In this document: in pieces, positions 6,012 through 14,069 of the stretch
How the letters are laid out: each line of letters begins with the position of its first letter
How positions within the stretch are numbered: position 1 is the stretch's first letter
Source: Enterococcus casseliflavus NBRC 100478
GTDB lineage: Bacteria > Bacillota > Bacilli > Lactobacillales > Enterococcaceae
Direction: 5' to 3'
NCBI RefSeq assembly: GCF_001544095.1
Contig: NZ_BCPT01000024.1
Location: 1-39,542, forward strand
DNA length: 39,542 nucleotides
Program-made: the position numbers and the translations under genes
The notes under the pieces: model-generated
Seen by the model: only the letters and a program-made list of their open reading frames with translations
Told to the model about the DNA's origin: nothing
The model's database searches: none

Positions 6012-8180
6012 TTGGGGATTGACATTAATTTAACAAATCATAGTCATATTTTTAGCGACAATGAGTTATTAGATTTAAAGGAAAGAAATTTTTTGTACGG
6101 TAAAAATGGTACGGGGAAGACTACTTTATGCCAAGAAATCAAAGAACAGTTCGGTCAAGAATTTGACGTAAGGATTTTCCAAGGGTTTGAAAGTGTCATT
6201 GATGAGGACGAAAAGCTGAACGCTATTGTTCTTGGTGAGGAGAATAAAGTCGTACAGGAAATGATAGATTCAAAGAGGAAGATTATCAAAAACAAAGAAG
6301 AACAGATCACTCAAACTGTTTTGCTATTGAATTGTTTGAGAGGAGAAGATGGGGTAGAAAAAAGTCCGCTTTTGCTTCAATATGAGAATACGAAAAAAAA
6401 TGTAACAAAGAAAAATAATGAGATAATAGAGGCTCTTCAAAAGTGTTCACGGGAGATTACATATGAATTCAACCTTGGAAGAAAATATAATAGAACTAAT
6501 TTTAAGAAAGATACTCTAAGTTCTAAGAAATTAGCAGAAGAGGATTATAGAAGACTATGTACAATAGCTGAGACAAGTGGAAAAGCAGAACTAACAAAAT
6601 TGGAATTACCAGTAATAAATTTTGAAGCGTATCACAAATCAGTTGCCGAAATTCTAAAAAGTAAAGTAAATGTTATTGAGATTAAGGAGTTACAAAAGAA
6701 TCCTCTAAAACGAAAATTTGCTGAAAATGGCTTGGAGCTACATAATGCAGGAGATACATGTACTTTCTGCGGGGGAGAAGTGACGAGTGAACGTATAACA
6801 GAACTAAAATCTGTGTTCGATACGCTGGAAGTTTTTCAATTACAAGACAGAATCAGTAAAGGAATTAGAACGCTTGATAAATGTTTGGATTTGTTAACCA
6901 CGGTAAGTACCTTGGCTTTAGCTGATTTTTATGCTCATTTTGACGTTGAAAAGATAAATGTTCGGTTGGTTTCAGTGAAAAACGATCAAATCAACTTTTT
7001 TGAAGCATGTAAAAAGGCGTTAGAGAAGAAAGATTTATTCACAAGTATAGATAGTTTTGATTTGAACATTCCAGAATCATTTAGTGGTGTTCAAACCGAA
7101 ATAAATGACTTAATAAGATTACATAATGAGTTTTCAATTAACTTAGAGGATAATAAGAATAAAGCCAAAGTGAAATTACGACTACATCGTGTCGCAGAAA
7201 AATGTGAAGAGATTGAATACGAGAAAATTGAGTCCGAATTAGAAACGCTTAAGAAGATAAGTAGTGATGCCTATCGATTGCTTGATGCTGAAATTAAAAA
7301 GACTGATTTGAATAAAAAACTTCTCGAATCGGAAATAATTGTGGCAAGAGAAGAAATAAAACAATTACAGGAAGAAATTAAAAATCCGGAAATCATTATC
7401 ACTAAGATCAATGAGAAATTAGTGAAATCTGGCAAGCAGAATCTTGAATTAAAATATATAGAAACAGGAAAACACTATAAAATTCTTAATAAAGATGGAA
7501 GTACAAGGAACATCCAAGAAATTTCTCAGGGAGAAAAAAACATCATTGCGTTTTTATATTTTATAGGTAGCTTAGATAGTTCAGATTTGGAAACAGGCAA
7601 ACCAAAAATCATTATTTTAGATGATCCTATGTGTTCAAATGATGATACGATGCAATACCTGATTATTTCTGAAATTGAAAAAGTATATAGTCGAAAAGAC
7701 TTGTTTCGTCACTTTATTTTATTAACTCATAACTCCCACTTTTATTTAAAAGCTACCTATAATCGAAGGAATCGCAGGGATGGGAAAAACCCGTATGAAA
7801 TAGATAGATTTATTCGATTACTAAATGATGGCAAACACACATCGTTTAAATATTTACAAAATAAAAATGAGGATTTCGCAACTCAATATGGAAGTTTATG
7901 GAAAGAGTTAAAATTTCTATATGAGAATGATAAGAAAGAGTTTATGTGTAATACAATTAGACGGATAATTGAAACCTATGTTGTGTTTAATGGCGTTTCG
8001 GGTAACAAAGATGCCGAAAGTAAAATGTTGTTCCATACTAACTCGCATTTAGCTGAGGTAGGGGATCTTGAAACAGATACGAATGGATATACACGAGAAG
8101 AAATAATCGGCTTTATGAGAACTTTTTTCAAAAAGAATAATGCTGAAAAGCACTTCAACAATTATTGGAATAAGACTTGA
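6012..8180 (+). CDS. RloC/PrrC-like AAA ATPase, candidate anticodon nuclease
   Basis: 722 residues, SMC/Rad50-like ATPase of the AAA_13 (PF13166) type. Walker A 'GKNGTGKTT' at about 30-38; long coiled coils (about 80-150 and 395-460) around a hook-like CxxC, 'CTFCGG', near 250; ABC signature 'ISQGEKN' near 503; Walker B 'IIILDDP' near 532; H-loop 'THNSH' near 571. The C-terminal tail has R-R-I-I-E near 649-653 and 'HTNSH' near 674-678. PrrC and RloC anticodon nucleases use an R-x3-E...H triad, so this region is the candidate nuclease. RloC acts alone, and no restriction-modification genes adjoin here. Translation starts at TTG, nine bases after AAGGAG, because the closer ATG opens a two-codon frame (ATG AAT TAA). 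AT-rich and monocistronic, consistent with a mobile defence gene. tRNA cleavage is inferred. Confidence 0.8.
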   Translation: MGIDINLTNHSHIFSDNELLDLKERNFLYGKNGTGKTTLCQEIKEQFGQEFDVRIFQGFESVIDEDEKLNAIVLGEENKVVQEMIDSKRKIIKNKEEQITQTVLLLNCLRGEDGVEKSPLLLQYENTKKNVTKKNNEIIEALQKCSREITYEFNLGRKYNRTNFKKDTLSSKKLAEEDYRRLCTIAETSGKAELTKLELPVINFEAYHKSVAEILKSKVNVIEIKELQKNPLKRKFAENGLELHNAGDTCTFCGGEVTSERITELKSVFDTLEVFQLQDRISKGIRTLDKCLDLLTTVSTLALADFYAHFDVEKINVRLVSVKNDQINFFEACKKALEKKDLFTSIDSFDLNIPESFSGVQTEINDLIRLHNEFSINLEDNKNKAKVKLRLHRVAEKCEEIEYEKIESELETLKKISSDAYRLLDAEIKKTDLNKKLLESEIIVAREEIKQLQEEIKNPEIIITKINEKLVKSGKQNLELKYIETGKHYKILNKDGSTRNIQEISQGEKNIIAFLYFIGSLDSSDLETGKPKIIILDDPMCSNDDTMQYLIISEIEKVYSRKDLFRHFILLTHNSHFYLKATYNRRNRRDGKNPYEIDRFIRLLNDGKHTSFKYLQNKNEDFATQYGSLWKELKFLYENDKKEFMCNTIRRIIETYVVFNGVSGNKDAESKMLFHTNSHLAEVGDLETDTNGYTREEIIGFMRTFFKKNNAEKHFNNYWNKT

Positions 8181-8273
8181 TGCATGATCACGAGAAATCT
8201 TGAAAGGACAATCCAAACTATAAAGTTTGAGCAAGCTTAGATAGATAGCTTATATACCAAAACAGCCAAACTA

Positions 8274-8313
8274 AAAAGCTAGAAATCATTCAATGCGATG
8301 ATTCCTAGCTTTT
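8274..8313. terminator. Bidirectional terminator
   Basis: AAAAGCTAG...ATCATT at 8274-8290 pairs with the matching arm ending CTAGCTTTT at 8313, with A-run and T-run on both sides. It separates the plus-strand ATPase from the convergent gene at 8327. Confidence 0.85.
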
Positions 8314-8326
8314 CCTATTTTCTTAA

Positions 8327-8767
8327 CTACCGACCATTAACCGCTGCTGCAAACACTAGGTAATTGGCAAAATCCCCAATGCGTTTGCGGTGTTGGTTGA
8401 TGTCTTGTCTTGTGCGCTTTTCTCGGTGTTCTTGCAAAAATAATAAAGAGGTCCATGTTTGGCTATCCCATTGATTCAATTGAAAGACTCGTTCGAGAAA
8501 GATAAATTGATCGATAATCGTGTTATGAAGGGTGGTACGCTCTGCATCGATCGCTCGTTTTTCATCTTGTGAAAAACTATGCCACTGTGCCCGGATCGTT
8601 GTGTATCGCAGTGCTGCTTGCAAAATACTTTGCCAGGCGTCTTGAAAATCTGTATCAGTGATCGTGCCATTTTTCAAAATTGCTTCGTGGATCGTCTGCA
8701 TTTCGTCAAAGGTCAAAGCTTCAGGCTGTTCCAAATAGTTCTTGTAAGTTACTTCTGTCTGAGTCAT
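8327..8767 (-). CDS. Helical protein of unknown function
   Basis: 146 residues, predicted almost entirely helical, with no signal peptide or membrane segment. The N-terminus is acidic and the C-terminal third is basic ('LQEHREKRTRQDINQHRKR'). The ATG is preceded by TAGGAGTGATTAA. Base composition is less AT-rich than the ATPase next door, so it may be ancestral chromosomal DNA. I do not recognise a family. Confidence 0.7.
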   Translation of the reverse strand: MTQTEVTYKNYLEQPEALTFDEMQTIHEAILKNGTITDTDFQDAWQSILQAALRYTTIRAQWHSFSQDEKRAIDAERTTLHNTIIDQFIFLERVFQLNQWDSQTWTSLLFLQEHREKRTRQDINQHRKRIGDFANYLVFAAAVNGR

Positions 8768-9000
8768 TTAATCACTCCTAAATGTCTTTGTTTTAACTAG
8801 TGTACTATAACAAGGAGCGCAGTGCACCCGTCGTTATCGATTGGCGAAACGATTCAGGTGTAAGGCAGGTGCTGGCAGACCGACCGCTATATCTTTATAT
8901 CCAAACCTTTTTTGCTGACTGTGGTGTTTAGCAAAGTAGCGGTATAGGAGGTTTCTTCGAGAGAAATTCTGATCGAAAAACACACGAATAAAAAAGCATC

Positions 9001-9029
9001 TTGACGTGACTTGACAGAAGGGTTAAAAT
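9001..9029 (+). promoter_or_regulatory. Promoter of a candidate small RNA
   Basis: TTGACG (9001-9006) and TAAAAT (9024-9029) are spaced by exactly 17 bases. No open frame with a ribosome binding site follows before the terminator at 9117. Confidence 0.6.
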
Positions 9030-9035
9030 TAATTT

Positions 9036-9146
9036 AACAAAAAATTTTATTAGATTACGAAATTAATTCATCACCTTGTGAGGTATTTATTTTTAAAATT
9101 CAATCAGGTATGATAGCTTTAGCCCCGAGGGTTAAGGCTTTTTTTA
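9036..9146 (+). ncRNA. Candidate small RNA of about 110 nt
   Basis: The interval runs from the expected start of the promoter at 9001-9029 to a Rho-independent terminator. It contains no ribosome binding site plus start. A small hairpin (ACCT-TGTG-AGGT) lies in the middle. It is convergent with the XRE regulator gene, whose own terminator begins a few bases further on. I recognise no RNA family. Confidence 0.45.
9117..9146 (+). terminator. Terminator of the candidate small RNA
   Basis: CTTTAGCCC (9117-9125) pairs with GGGTTAAGG (9129-9137) using two wobble pairs, followed by CTTTTTTT. Confidence 0.75.
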
Positions 9147-9149
9147 TTC

Positions 9150-9182
9150 AAAAAAAAGAATTGGTGGGCAGACCAATTCTTT
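9150..9182 (-). terminator. Terminator of the XRE gene, overlapping its stop codon
   Basis: AAGAATTGGT and ACCAATTCTT form the stem. The inner arm includes bases of the stop codon, and a run of seven or more T follows on the minus strand. Confidence 0.85.
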
Positions 9183-9501
9183 ACGGCTCAGAAAGTTTTA
9201 CGATCTCTTTTGCGATGGAGGTCAATTTCTCTTTATTGGGTGACTTTTGAATCAAATCGACAATCTTAACTAACTCGGGGTTATCGGATTCGAGTTCTAA
9301 AAAACCAAAAAACTGAGCAGGTGTCATCTGTAATCCTTTGATGATTTTCTCAAGTGTATTGAGGGTGATATTGATTTCGTTGCGTTCCACTCGCCCTAAG
9401 TAGGTGTCATCAATTTCTGAGGTACGAGAGAGGTCCGCTAGCGTCATCTTTTTGGCGGTACGATAATGACGAATTTGGCTGGCAACCATTTCATTCAGCA
9501 C
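9181..9501 (-). CDS. XRE-family transcriptional regulator
   Basis: 106 residues from a GTG start at 9501. The first GTG of the frame (9510) overlaps the ribosome binding site AAGGAGG, whereas the second lies eight bases after it, so the second is chosen. The helix-turn-helix occupies about residues 5-60 ('IRHYRTAKKMTLADLSRTSEIDDTYLGRVERNE'), the standard HTH_3/Cro-CI layout. A short helical tail follows and could mediate dimerisation. The gene is divergent from the three-gene operon at 9745. A perfect 20-bp palindrome lies between them, so autoregulation and control of that operon are likely. Confidence 0.9.
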   Translation of the reverse strand: MLNEMVASQIRHYRTAKKMTLADLSRTSEIDDTYLGRVERNEINITLNTLEKIIKGLQMTPAQFFGFLELESDNPELVKIVDLIQKSPNKEKLTSIAKEIVKLSEP

Positions 9502-9581
9502 AAGAGCCACCTCCTTATAGATTAATCATAGAGGTTACGGATGGAAAAAATCAGATGACAAATGTATTTTTGGTGTGTAAA

Positions 9582-9601
9582 ATAATACATATATGTATTA
9601 T
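9582..9601. promoter_or_regulatory. Perfect 20-bp palindrome, probable XRE operator
   Basis: ATAATACATATATGTATTAT reads identically on both strands. It lies in the divergent intergenic region, 81 bases from the regulator start. A half-site (ATGTATT) recurs at about 9562-9568. A TATTAT -10-like element is embedded in its right half, so binding would probably occlude a promoter. Confidence 0.65.
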
Positions 9602-9744
9602 ATAGGGTTGTAAAAGAATAAATAAGCAGTATTTAAAAAACAAATGATGACTCATCTTCTGGAGAGGAGGATTGGGAAAGGGGATTCTCCGAAACGATCA
9701 AGCAAAAGGCAGGAAAAGAAATTTATTAAGAGGAGTTAGGGAAA

Positions 9745-10929
9745 ATGAAAAAGAAACTAGTGATTGGTACAGTGGTTCTCTTGTTGGCGGCAGTTGGTGG
9801 CTTTGTTTATTGGAATCAGTCGCAAGAAACAGCCCTGCAAGAAACGAAGGCTCAGGCAACGCAACAGTACAACAAAATCAATGAGGCTATCAAAAAGGAT
9901 GACTATGAAACAGCACGCCAAGAAATCAATGAGCTAGCTGATTTAGGACAGGAGGATCAAGTCCCAAAATACCTCGAACAAGTCGATCTGATGGCTAAAG
10001 CCAAAGAACTGACAGATGATTTTGAACTGACGAAAGCTGGAAATACATTGGAAAAATTAGGGGAGCAAGAGGAACGATTAGCAGCAATTCAGGAAAAACA
10101 AGCCGAGTTAACTAGTGAGTTGGCAGAAAAAACGAATGAAATTGCGGAGGCAAAAAAGCGCTTAGACGAAGGGATTGCATTATCGGAGAAAAAGGATTAT
10201 CAGGCTGCGAATGATCTTTTAAAGGAGTTAACGGAAATTGAAGCCAAGGGGGAGTATCGCGAGCTGACGACCAAAGCTACCGATCAAATAAATAAGAACC
10301 AACAAGCGCTGGAAAAAGCCGAAGCAGAACGAGAAGAAGCCAAAAAAGCTGCTGCGCTAACAGAAGAAGAGGCATTAGAAATTGTAAAAATGAACTTACC
10401 AGATCTCTTTGATTATGGACGGTCTTGGGCAAGTGGTGATTCTGATGAAACAGATACATTTACCTTCTATGGAGTGAATAACGGGCCGTTTCGTTCCATA
10501 TTAGTGGTCAAGCCAATCAATGATCAGCAAGTTTTTGTGACCGAAACAAGATTATCAAACGGTGGCGAAGACCAAGTGTCAGAATACACCTTTGATCGCA
10601 TCGGTCCAGCTACTCCTATTAGTGAGCCCGTTGCAGAACAAGAGGATTCGCTCAGTTTAGCTCACCCACAAAAGTTTTTCGATGCCTATGCCTCTTTTAC
10701 CGCAAAAGGAATCAATGTTATGCCAGCAAATCGCGGTACAGCGGTCTACACGGAGGAAATGATTGCTGCTTCAGGCTATAGCGCAGAACGTTTTTATCAA
10801 CTAGAAGCAGGGATCGATGATTACTTTTGGCATCTCTGGAGTGAGGGAGAACTTTCGGAAGAACAAGTAAAGGAGCTTAGTCTTCAAGCAAAAAACAAAC
10901 TGCTGAATGGCGATTACGCAGGCTACTAA
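9745..10929 (+). CDS. Membrane-anchored extracytoplasmic coiled-coil protein
   Basis: 394 residues. One N-terminal helix (about 4-24) after MKKK gives a type II anchor, since no cleavage site or lipobox is evident. Residues about 27-215 are coiled coil, rich in Glu, Lys and Ala, with two related segments ('AIKKDDYETARQEINELADLG' style and 'GIALSEKKDYQAANDLLKELTEI' style), TPR-like in rhythm. Residues about 215-394 form a globular domain outside the cell, rich in aromatics near the end. First gene of a three-gene operon; the next starts 16 bases later. GAGGAG precedes the ATG. No named family recognised. Possibly an envelope sensor or structural protein. Confidence 0.85.
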   Translation: MKKKLVIGTVVLLLAAVGGFVYWNQSQETALQETKAQATQQYNKINEAIKKDDYETARQEINELADLGQEDQVPKYLEQVDLMAKAKELTDDFELTKAGNTLEKLGEQEERLAAIQEKQAELTSELAEKTNEIAEAKKRLDEGIALSEKKDYQAANDLLKELTEIEAKGEYRELTTKATDQINKNQQALEKAEAEREEAKKAAALTEEEALEIVKMNLPDLFDYGRSWASGDSDETDTFTFYGVNNGPFRSILVVKPINDQQVFVTETRLSNGGEDQVSEYTFDRIGPATPISEPVAEQEDSLSLAHPQKFFDAYASFTAKGINVMPANRGTAVYTEEMIAASGYSAERFYQLEAGIDDYFWHLWSEGELSEEQVKELSLQAKNKLLNGDYAGY

Positions 10930-10945
10930 AGAAATTGGAGGAGAA

Positions 10946-12163
10946 ATGATGAGAAACTATTGGTTGGGGAAACAAAGAAAAGACACCGTCTATGCAGAGA
11001 GCAATGATGGCTTATTCATGCAGATTGTGGGGGCAATTTTGCTCTTTGTGTTTTTTGTTTTTGGTAAGGGATTCACTCTGGCTTATGAAAAATTAAAAGT
11101 GTACCGTTTATTTCAGCCAAAACTTTTGATACCGTTGGCGTGCCTTTTTATGATCATCAATACGATCGTCGATTGGTTCTTGCATATGAATTGGGTGATG
11201 GATCCATCTGGCGCTATGTATTGGACGATTTTAGAAGGCATTCAAATCGCTTGTTTTTGCTTCATCGGATTCGTGTTATATCTGCCAACAAAAAAAAGCT
11301 TACCGATCTTCCTTGTTAGTATAGGCTTACTATTTGTGACGAGTGTGATCCGTCCGTTTTTAGGAAACTTGATTTTTACGCTTATCCAGCTCGTCTCTAT
11401 TTTTATCCTTTATCTTTGGGAGTTAGCTTATCAAGAACAATTTTTCCAAAAGCGATCACTGGCGGCGATTCAACGTACAGCGATGAGGTTTGAAAAGGAA
11501 GAAGAGGAATTTTTAGAGGAGAGAATGCTAGAAGAAGAGAATCCAGCTAAGCTCAAGGTTGGCTTTACTCGATTCATTTGGGTCAATGAATCGTTTTGTC
11601 TAACGTTTATTATCCTGTTCCTTTTGAGCGTAGGTCAACTAATCGCGCTGCTAAGCGGCGACAGCTTAAGACCCCTTTTTACTACTACAAATCTTGTCTA
11701 CATTACTTTCTTATCTCTTTTATTTTATCCCTATGTGATGGGGCTATTCAGTCGGGTCAAGCCATTATTTCTCTTTTTATCAAAAACAGAATTGTCAAAG
11801 ATTGCAGAATCCTTTGAAGCGCTCAAGCATTCAAATGAAAAAGAAATTTTTTCTTATCGAAAAAATCAGCGTCGCGTGCTAAAGTCCTTCAATAGTGTTC
11901 GCTCAATAAGAAAAAATGTCAGAATTGGGAATACCTACCAAGATATCCAAGTAGACGTTCCCGTAGAAGAGCAAAGAGTCGTGAATCAGAGCTATTATGA
12001 AAAGGATAACCACCAAAGTATGTTCAAGCTGATCAAACTCGTTGGACAGATGTTGCTGATCTTACCGATTCGTTTGATGCTCTTTTATTTTTCACCAATC
12101 ATTTTTAGTGTCTTTTTTCTTATTACGATGCTAGCTGAAAAAAGTCCAGTGAACGAAAAGTAA
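10946..12163 (+). CDS. Multi-pass membrane protein of unknown function
   Basis: 405 residues from ATG at 10946 (or 404 from the adjacent ATG at 10949). The longer frame starting at 10907 lies inside the previous gene and lacks a ribosome binding site, while GGAGGAG directly precedes this start. About eight hydrophobic segments: four or five in the first 165 residues, then a charged, Glu-rich cytoplasmic loop (about 172-215), two more around 225-280, a basic loop ('RKNQRRVLKSFNSVRSIRKN'), and two near the C-terminus. Middle gene of the operon, nine bases before the next. No family recognised. Confidence 0.8.
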   Translation: MMRNYWLGKQRKDTVYAESNDGLFMQIVGAILLFVFFVFGKGFTLAYEKLKVYRLFQPKLLIPLACLFMIINTIVDWFLHMNWVMDPSGAMYWTILEGIQIACFCFIGFVLYLPTKKSLPIFLVSIGLLFVTSVIRPFLGNLIFTLIQLVSIFILYLWELAYQEQFFQKRSLAAIQRTAMRFEKEEEEFLEERMLEEENPAKLKVGFTRFIWVNESFCLTFIILFLLSVGQLIALLSGDSLRPLFTTTNLVYITFLSLLFYPYVMGLFSRVKPLFLFLSKTELSKIAESFEALKHSNEKEIFSYRKNQRRVLKSFNSVRSIRKNVRIGNTYQDIQVDVPVEEQRVVNQSYYEKDNHQSMFKLIKLVGQMLLILPIRLMLFYFSPIIFSVFFLITMLAEKSPVNEK

Positions 12164-12172
12164 GGGGGAGCT

Positions 12173-13252
12173 ATGATGGAAGGATTTGGCGTTTCATTTT
12201 TAAACAAAGATGTTGGTACGATGGATCGTAAAGAGCTAGTGAATTATTTGTCGATGTATTTAAGCAATGCCCTAAATTACAAGGAAGTCGTTAAGGCAAA
12301 AGAAAGAAAAAAACAAGCGATTCTAGCAGAGGCGGAGAGTACTCTTCGGGCAACTGAGGAGAACTACAAAAAATATGCATCTTTAGAGCTAAATAAATCA
12401 CAACGAAAAGTCTGGCCCCAAATCACCGCGCTAATGGAAAAGATAGAGCAACAGGAGCCATATCCAGTCAAACGGCTATTGCTGCTAGTAACGGGGATCA
12501 CTGGCGTCATCTTCATCGTACTCAATTACCTCATAAAAATCTGGGTAGACTTTGAAATGAGGCGCTTTGGTGAAAGAGTGGCGCTATTTGATAGAAGTCC
12601 TGAAACAGCAGGGGCATGGTTTCGCATGGATCTCGTTCGGCTGATTTTCAATTGGTGGGAGTCCAACTACGCTGTTGCTTTTATTGTCCTTGTGGTTGCA
12701 ATCATTCTTTTTATAAAAGTGCGTGAAGGTGCCAAAGTAAAGCGCCTTGAGCAGAAAATAGTAAAATTGAGTGAAGAGGCAGCCGAAGCGGATCAAAAGC
12801 GGGTGGCAGGAAGAAACTTAGAGGAAGAATTTGGTTTAGCGGAAAAACGGCAAGAGATTGATGAATGTCGAAATCATGCGCTGGATCAACTAGAAGAATT
12901 GACCTTGGTACCGATTACGCAGTCATTGTCTACCCACGATCAATTAAGACCAGTCCTTCCTCCTTCCATGCAAACAGATGATTTGGATACTTTAAAACGC
13001 TTAAGCTATATCTACCAGATTCTGGAAGATCAGCGAGCAAGCAGCTGGGAGCATGCCTTTCAGATTCTAAGAGAAGAGGAGCGCCATCAAGAAAACTCAG
13101 AACTGATGAAAAAAGGCTTTTTGATGCTCAATGACCGACTAATGGAAGCAGACAATCAGCTGGCAAATTTGAATGCAATGACGGCAAAAAACAATCAGCA
13201 AACCAAAGAATTGCTTCATGAGATAAAAAGATTACCGGTCGTGTTTTATTAG
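12173..13252 (+). CDS. Two-helix membrane protein with long coiled coils
   Basis: 359 residues. Residues about 40-90 are a charged coiled coil; hydrophobic segments lie at about 101-121 and 163-182, separated by an aromatic loop; a second coiled coil spans about 188-235; and the C-terminal 100 residues are helical and charged. Both long coiled coils would face the cytoplasm. Last gene of the operon, followed by a strong terminator. Together the three products look like an envelope-spanning complex with a large outside coiled coil (gene 1), a channel-like core (gene 2) and a cytoplasmic coiled-coil scaffold (gene 3). That picture is inference; no family is recognised. Confidence 0.8.
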   Translation: MMEGFGVSFLNKDVGTMDRKELVNYLSMYLSNALNYKEVVKAKERKKQAILAEAESTLRATEENYKKYASLELNKSQRKVWPQITALMEKIEQQEPYPVKRLLLLVTGITGVIFIVLNYLIKIWVDFEMRRFGERVALFDRSPETAGAWFRMDLVRLIFNWWESNYAVAFIVLVVAIILFIKVREGAKVKRLEQKIVKLSEEAAEADQKRVAGRNLEEEFGLAEKRQEIDECRNHALDQLEELTLVPITQSLSTHDQLRPVLPPSMQTDDLDTLKRLSYIYQILEDQRASSWEHAFQILREEERHQENSELMKKGFLMLNDRLMEADNQLANLNAMTAKNNQQTKELLHEIKRLPVVFY

Positions 13253-13281
13253 AATATGATTCTACAGCTTGATAGAAAAAT

Positions 13282-13322
13282 AAAAGTCTGTATCTCTTTA
13301 TTTAAGCGATACGGACTTTTAC
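13282..13322 (+). terminator. Terminator of the three-gene operon
   Basis: AAAAGTCTGTATC (13282-13294) pairs with GATACGGACTTTT (13308-13320) over 13 base pairs with one wobble. Confidence 0.9.
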
Positions 13323-13649
13323 GGCTCTTCGACATTTAGTGTTGGTAGAGAAAGATACAACTGAAAATTTAGTCATAACCAGTTAGGCAGATTGCTTAAC
13401 TGGTTTTTGTTTTACTTGGAAGATCAAGCCTTGAATGAGATAAATCCTTGCTCGAAAGTTGTGGAAATTTCGATAGCCGTAGGCTACTCGTTTTATCACT
13501 TTTATCTTGTTGTTTGTTCCTTCTAATGCCCCATTACTATACCTGGTTTTTAAAGCATATTGAATCCCTAATTTGTATTTATTTAAAAACGAGGATTTTT
13601 TGTGTTTGAGAATTATAAAGACAAAAGGTGGACAACAGGAAATCAGCAG
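13323..13649 (-). mobile_element. 3' remnant of an ISL3-family insertion sequence
   Basis: GGCTCTTCGACATTTAGTG at 13323-13341 resembles the terminal inverted repeat of ISL3-family elements, which begin GGCTCTT. The transposase C-terminus follows in the expected orientation and distance. No matching left end is seen before 14070, so the element is truncated. Confidence 0.75.
13383..13649 (-). pseudogene. ISL3-family transposase, C-terminal fragment
   Basis: The minus-strand frame ends 'YSNGALEGTNNKIKVIKRVA' followed by 'YGYRNFHNFRARIYLIQG', the hallmark C-terminus of ISL3 transposases, in which the Glu of 'LEGTNN' is the last catalytic acidic residue. The stop is at 13383-13385. Reading upstream the frame stays open only to an in-frame TGA at 13650, and recognisable similarity fades before 13615. 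The first three quarters of the gene, including the other catalytic residues, are missing, so it cannot transpose itself. Confidence 0.85.
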
Positions 13650-13784
13650 TCATTTTTGAATACCAAAAAGGAAATAATCGCTTTTGATCAAGTAATCTTC
13701 TGTATGAATGGCAAGGAATCCAAAACAAGTGAAAAATGCCTTTATCGTTGAGGTCTGTTTGATATGCTCAACAAACAATTTCCA
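13650..13784. other. Degenerate sequence left of the sugar locus
   Basis: A minus-strand frame of about 40 codons is open here (13653-13790), with no start or ribosome binding site, and may be another transposase relic. Otherwise nothing is recognisable. Confidence 0.3.
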
Positions 13785-13800
13785 TAAAAGTATATATTTA
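13785..13800. promoter_or_regulatory. Putative GntR operator 1 (TAAAAGTATATA motif)
   Basis: TAAAAGTATATATTTA lies just upstream of the -35 at 13803. The first 12 bases recur at 15000 and 21856, all at promoters of the same sugar locus. Confidence 0.5.
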
Positions 13801-13802
13801 TA

Positions 13803-13831
13803 TTGAATAAAGTATAAATATTGTGTAACAT
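13803..13831 (+). promoter_or_regulatory. Sigma-A promoter of the GH113 gene
   Basis: TTGAAT (13803-13808), 17-base spacer, TAACAT (13826-13831). It gives a leader of about 230 nt before the ATG at 14070. Confidence 0.6.
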
Positions 13832-13836
13832 ATTAA

Positions 13837-13850
13837 AGAAAGCGATTACA
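13837..13850. promoter_or_regulatory. cre-like site (CcpA) 1
   Basis: AGAAAGCGATTACA fits the cre consensus TGNAANCGNWNNCA at all but the first base. It overlaps the expected transcription start, the classical position for CcpA repression. Confidence 0.65.
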
Positions 13851-14069
13851 AAAACAGGTAAATGGAAACTGAAGAATAATCATGAATGATAGTCTGGGCA
13901 TAACACTCTTCTTACCAAGGGATCAGAACATACTATGGCAGTTTTCTTTTTCATACTACTCTTAAAGCTTATAAGTCTTGTGGAAAAGCAATGAGAAGAA
14001 CAATAGGCTGTTTACATGTTCGATATAGCCCAGCAGCATTTTATTTTCGTGTAGAAAGGAAAGAACTAT

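Noticed and set aside
13785-13800. Possibility that the TAAAAGTATATA motifs are plain AT-rich noise
   Set aside because: Three copies identical over 12 bases all fall at promoters of the same locus, and one is a perfect inverted repeat, so chance is less likely.
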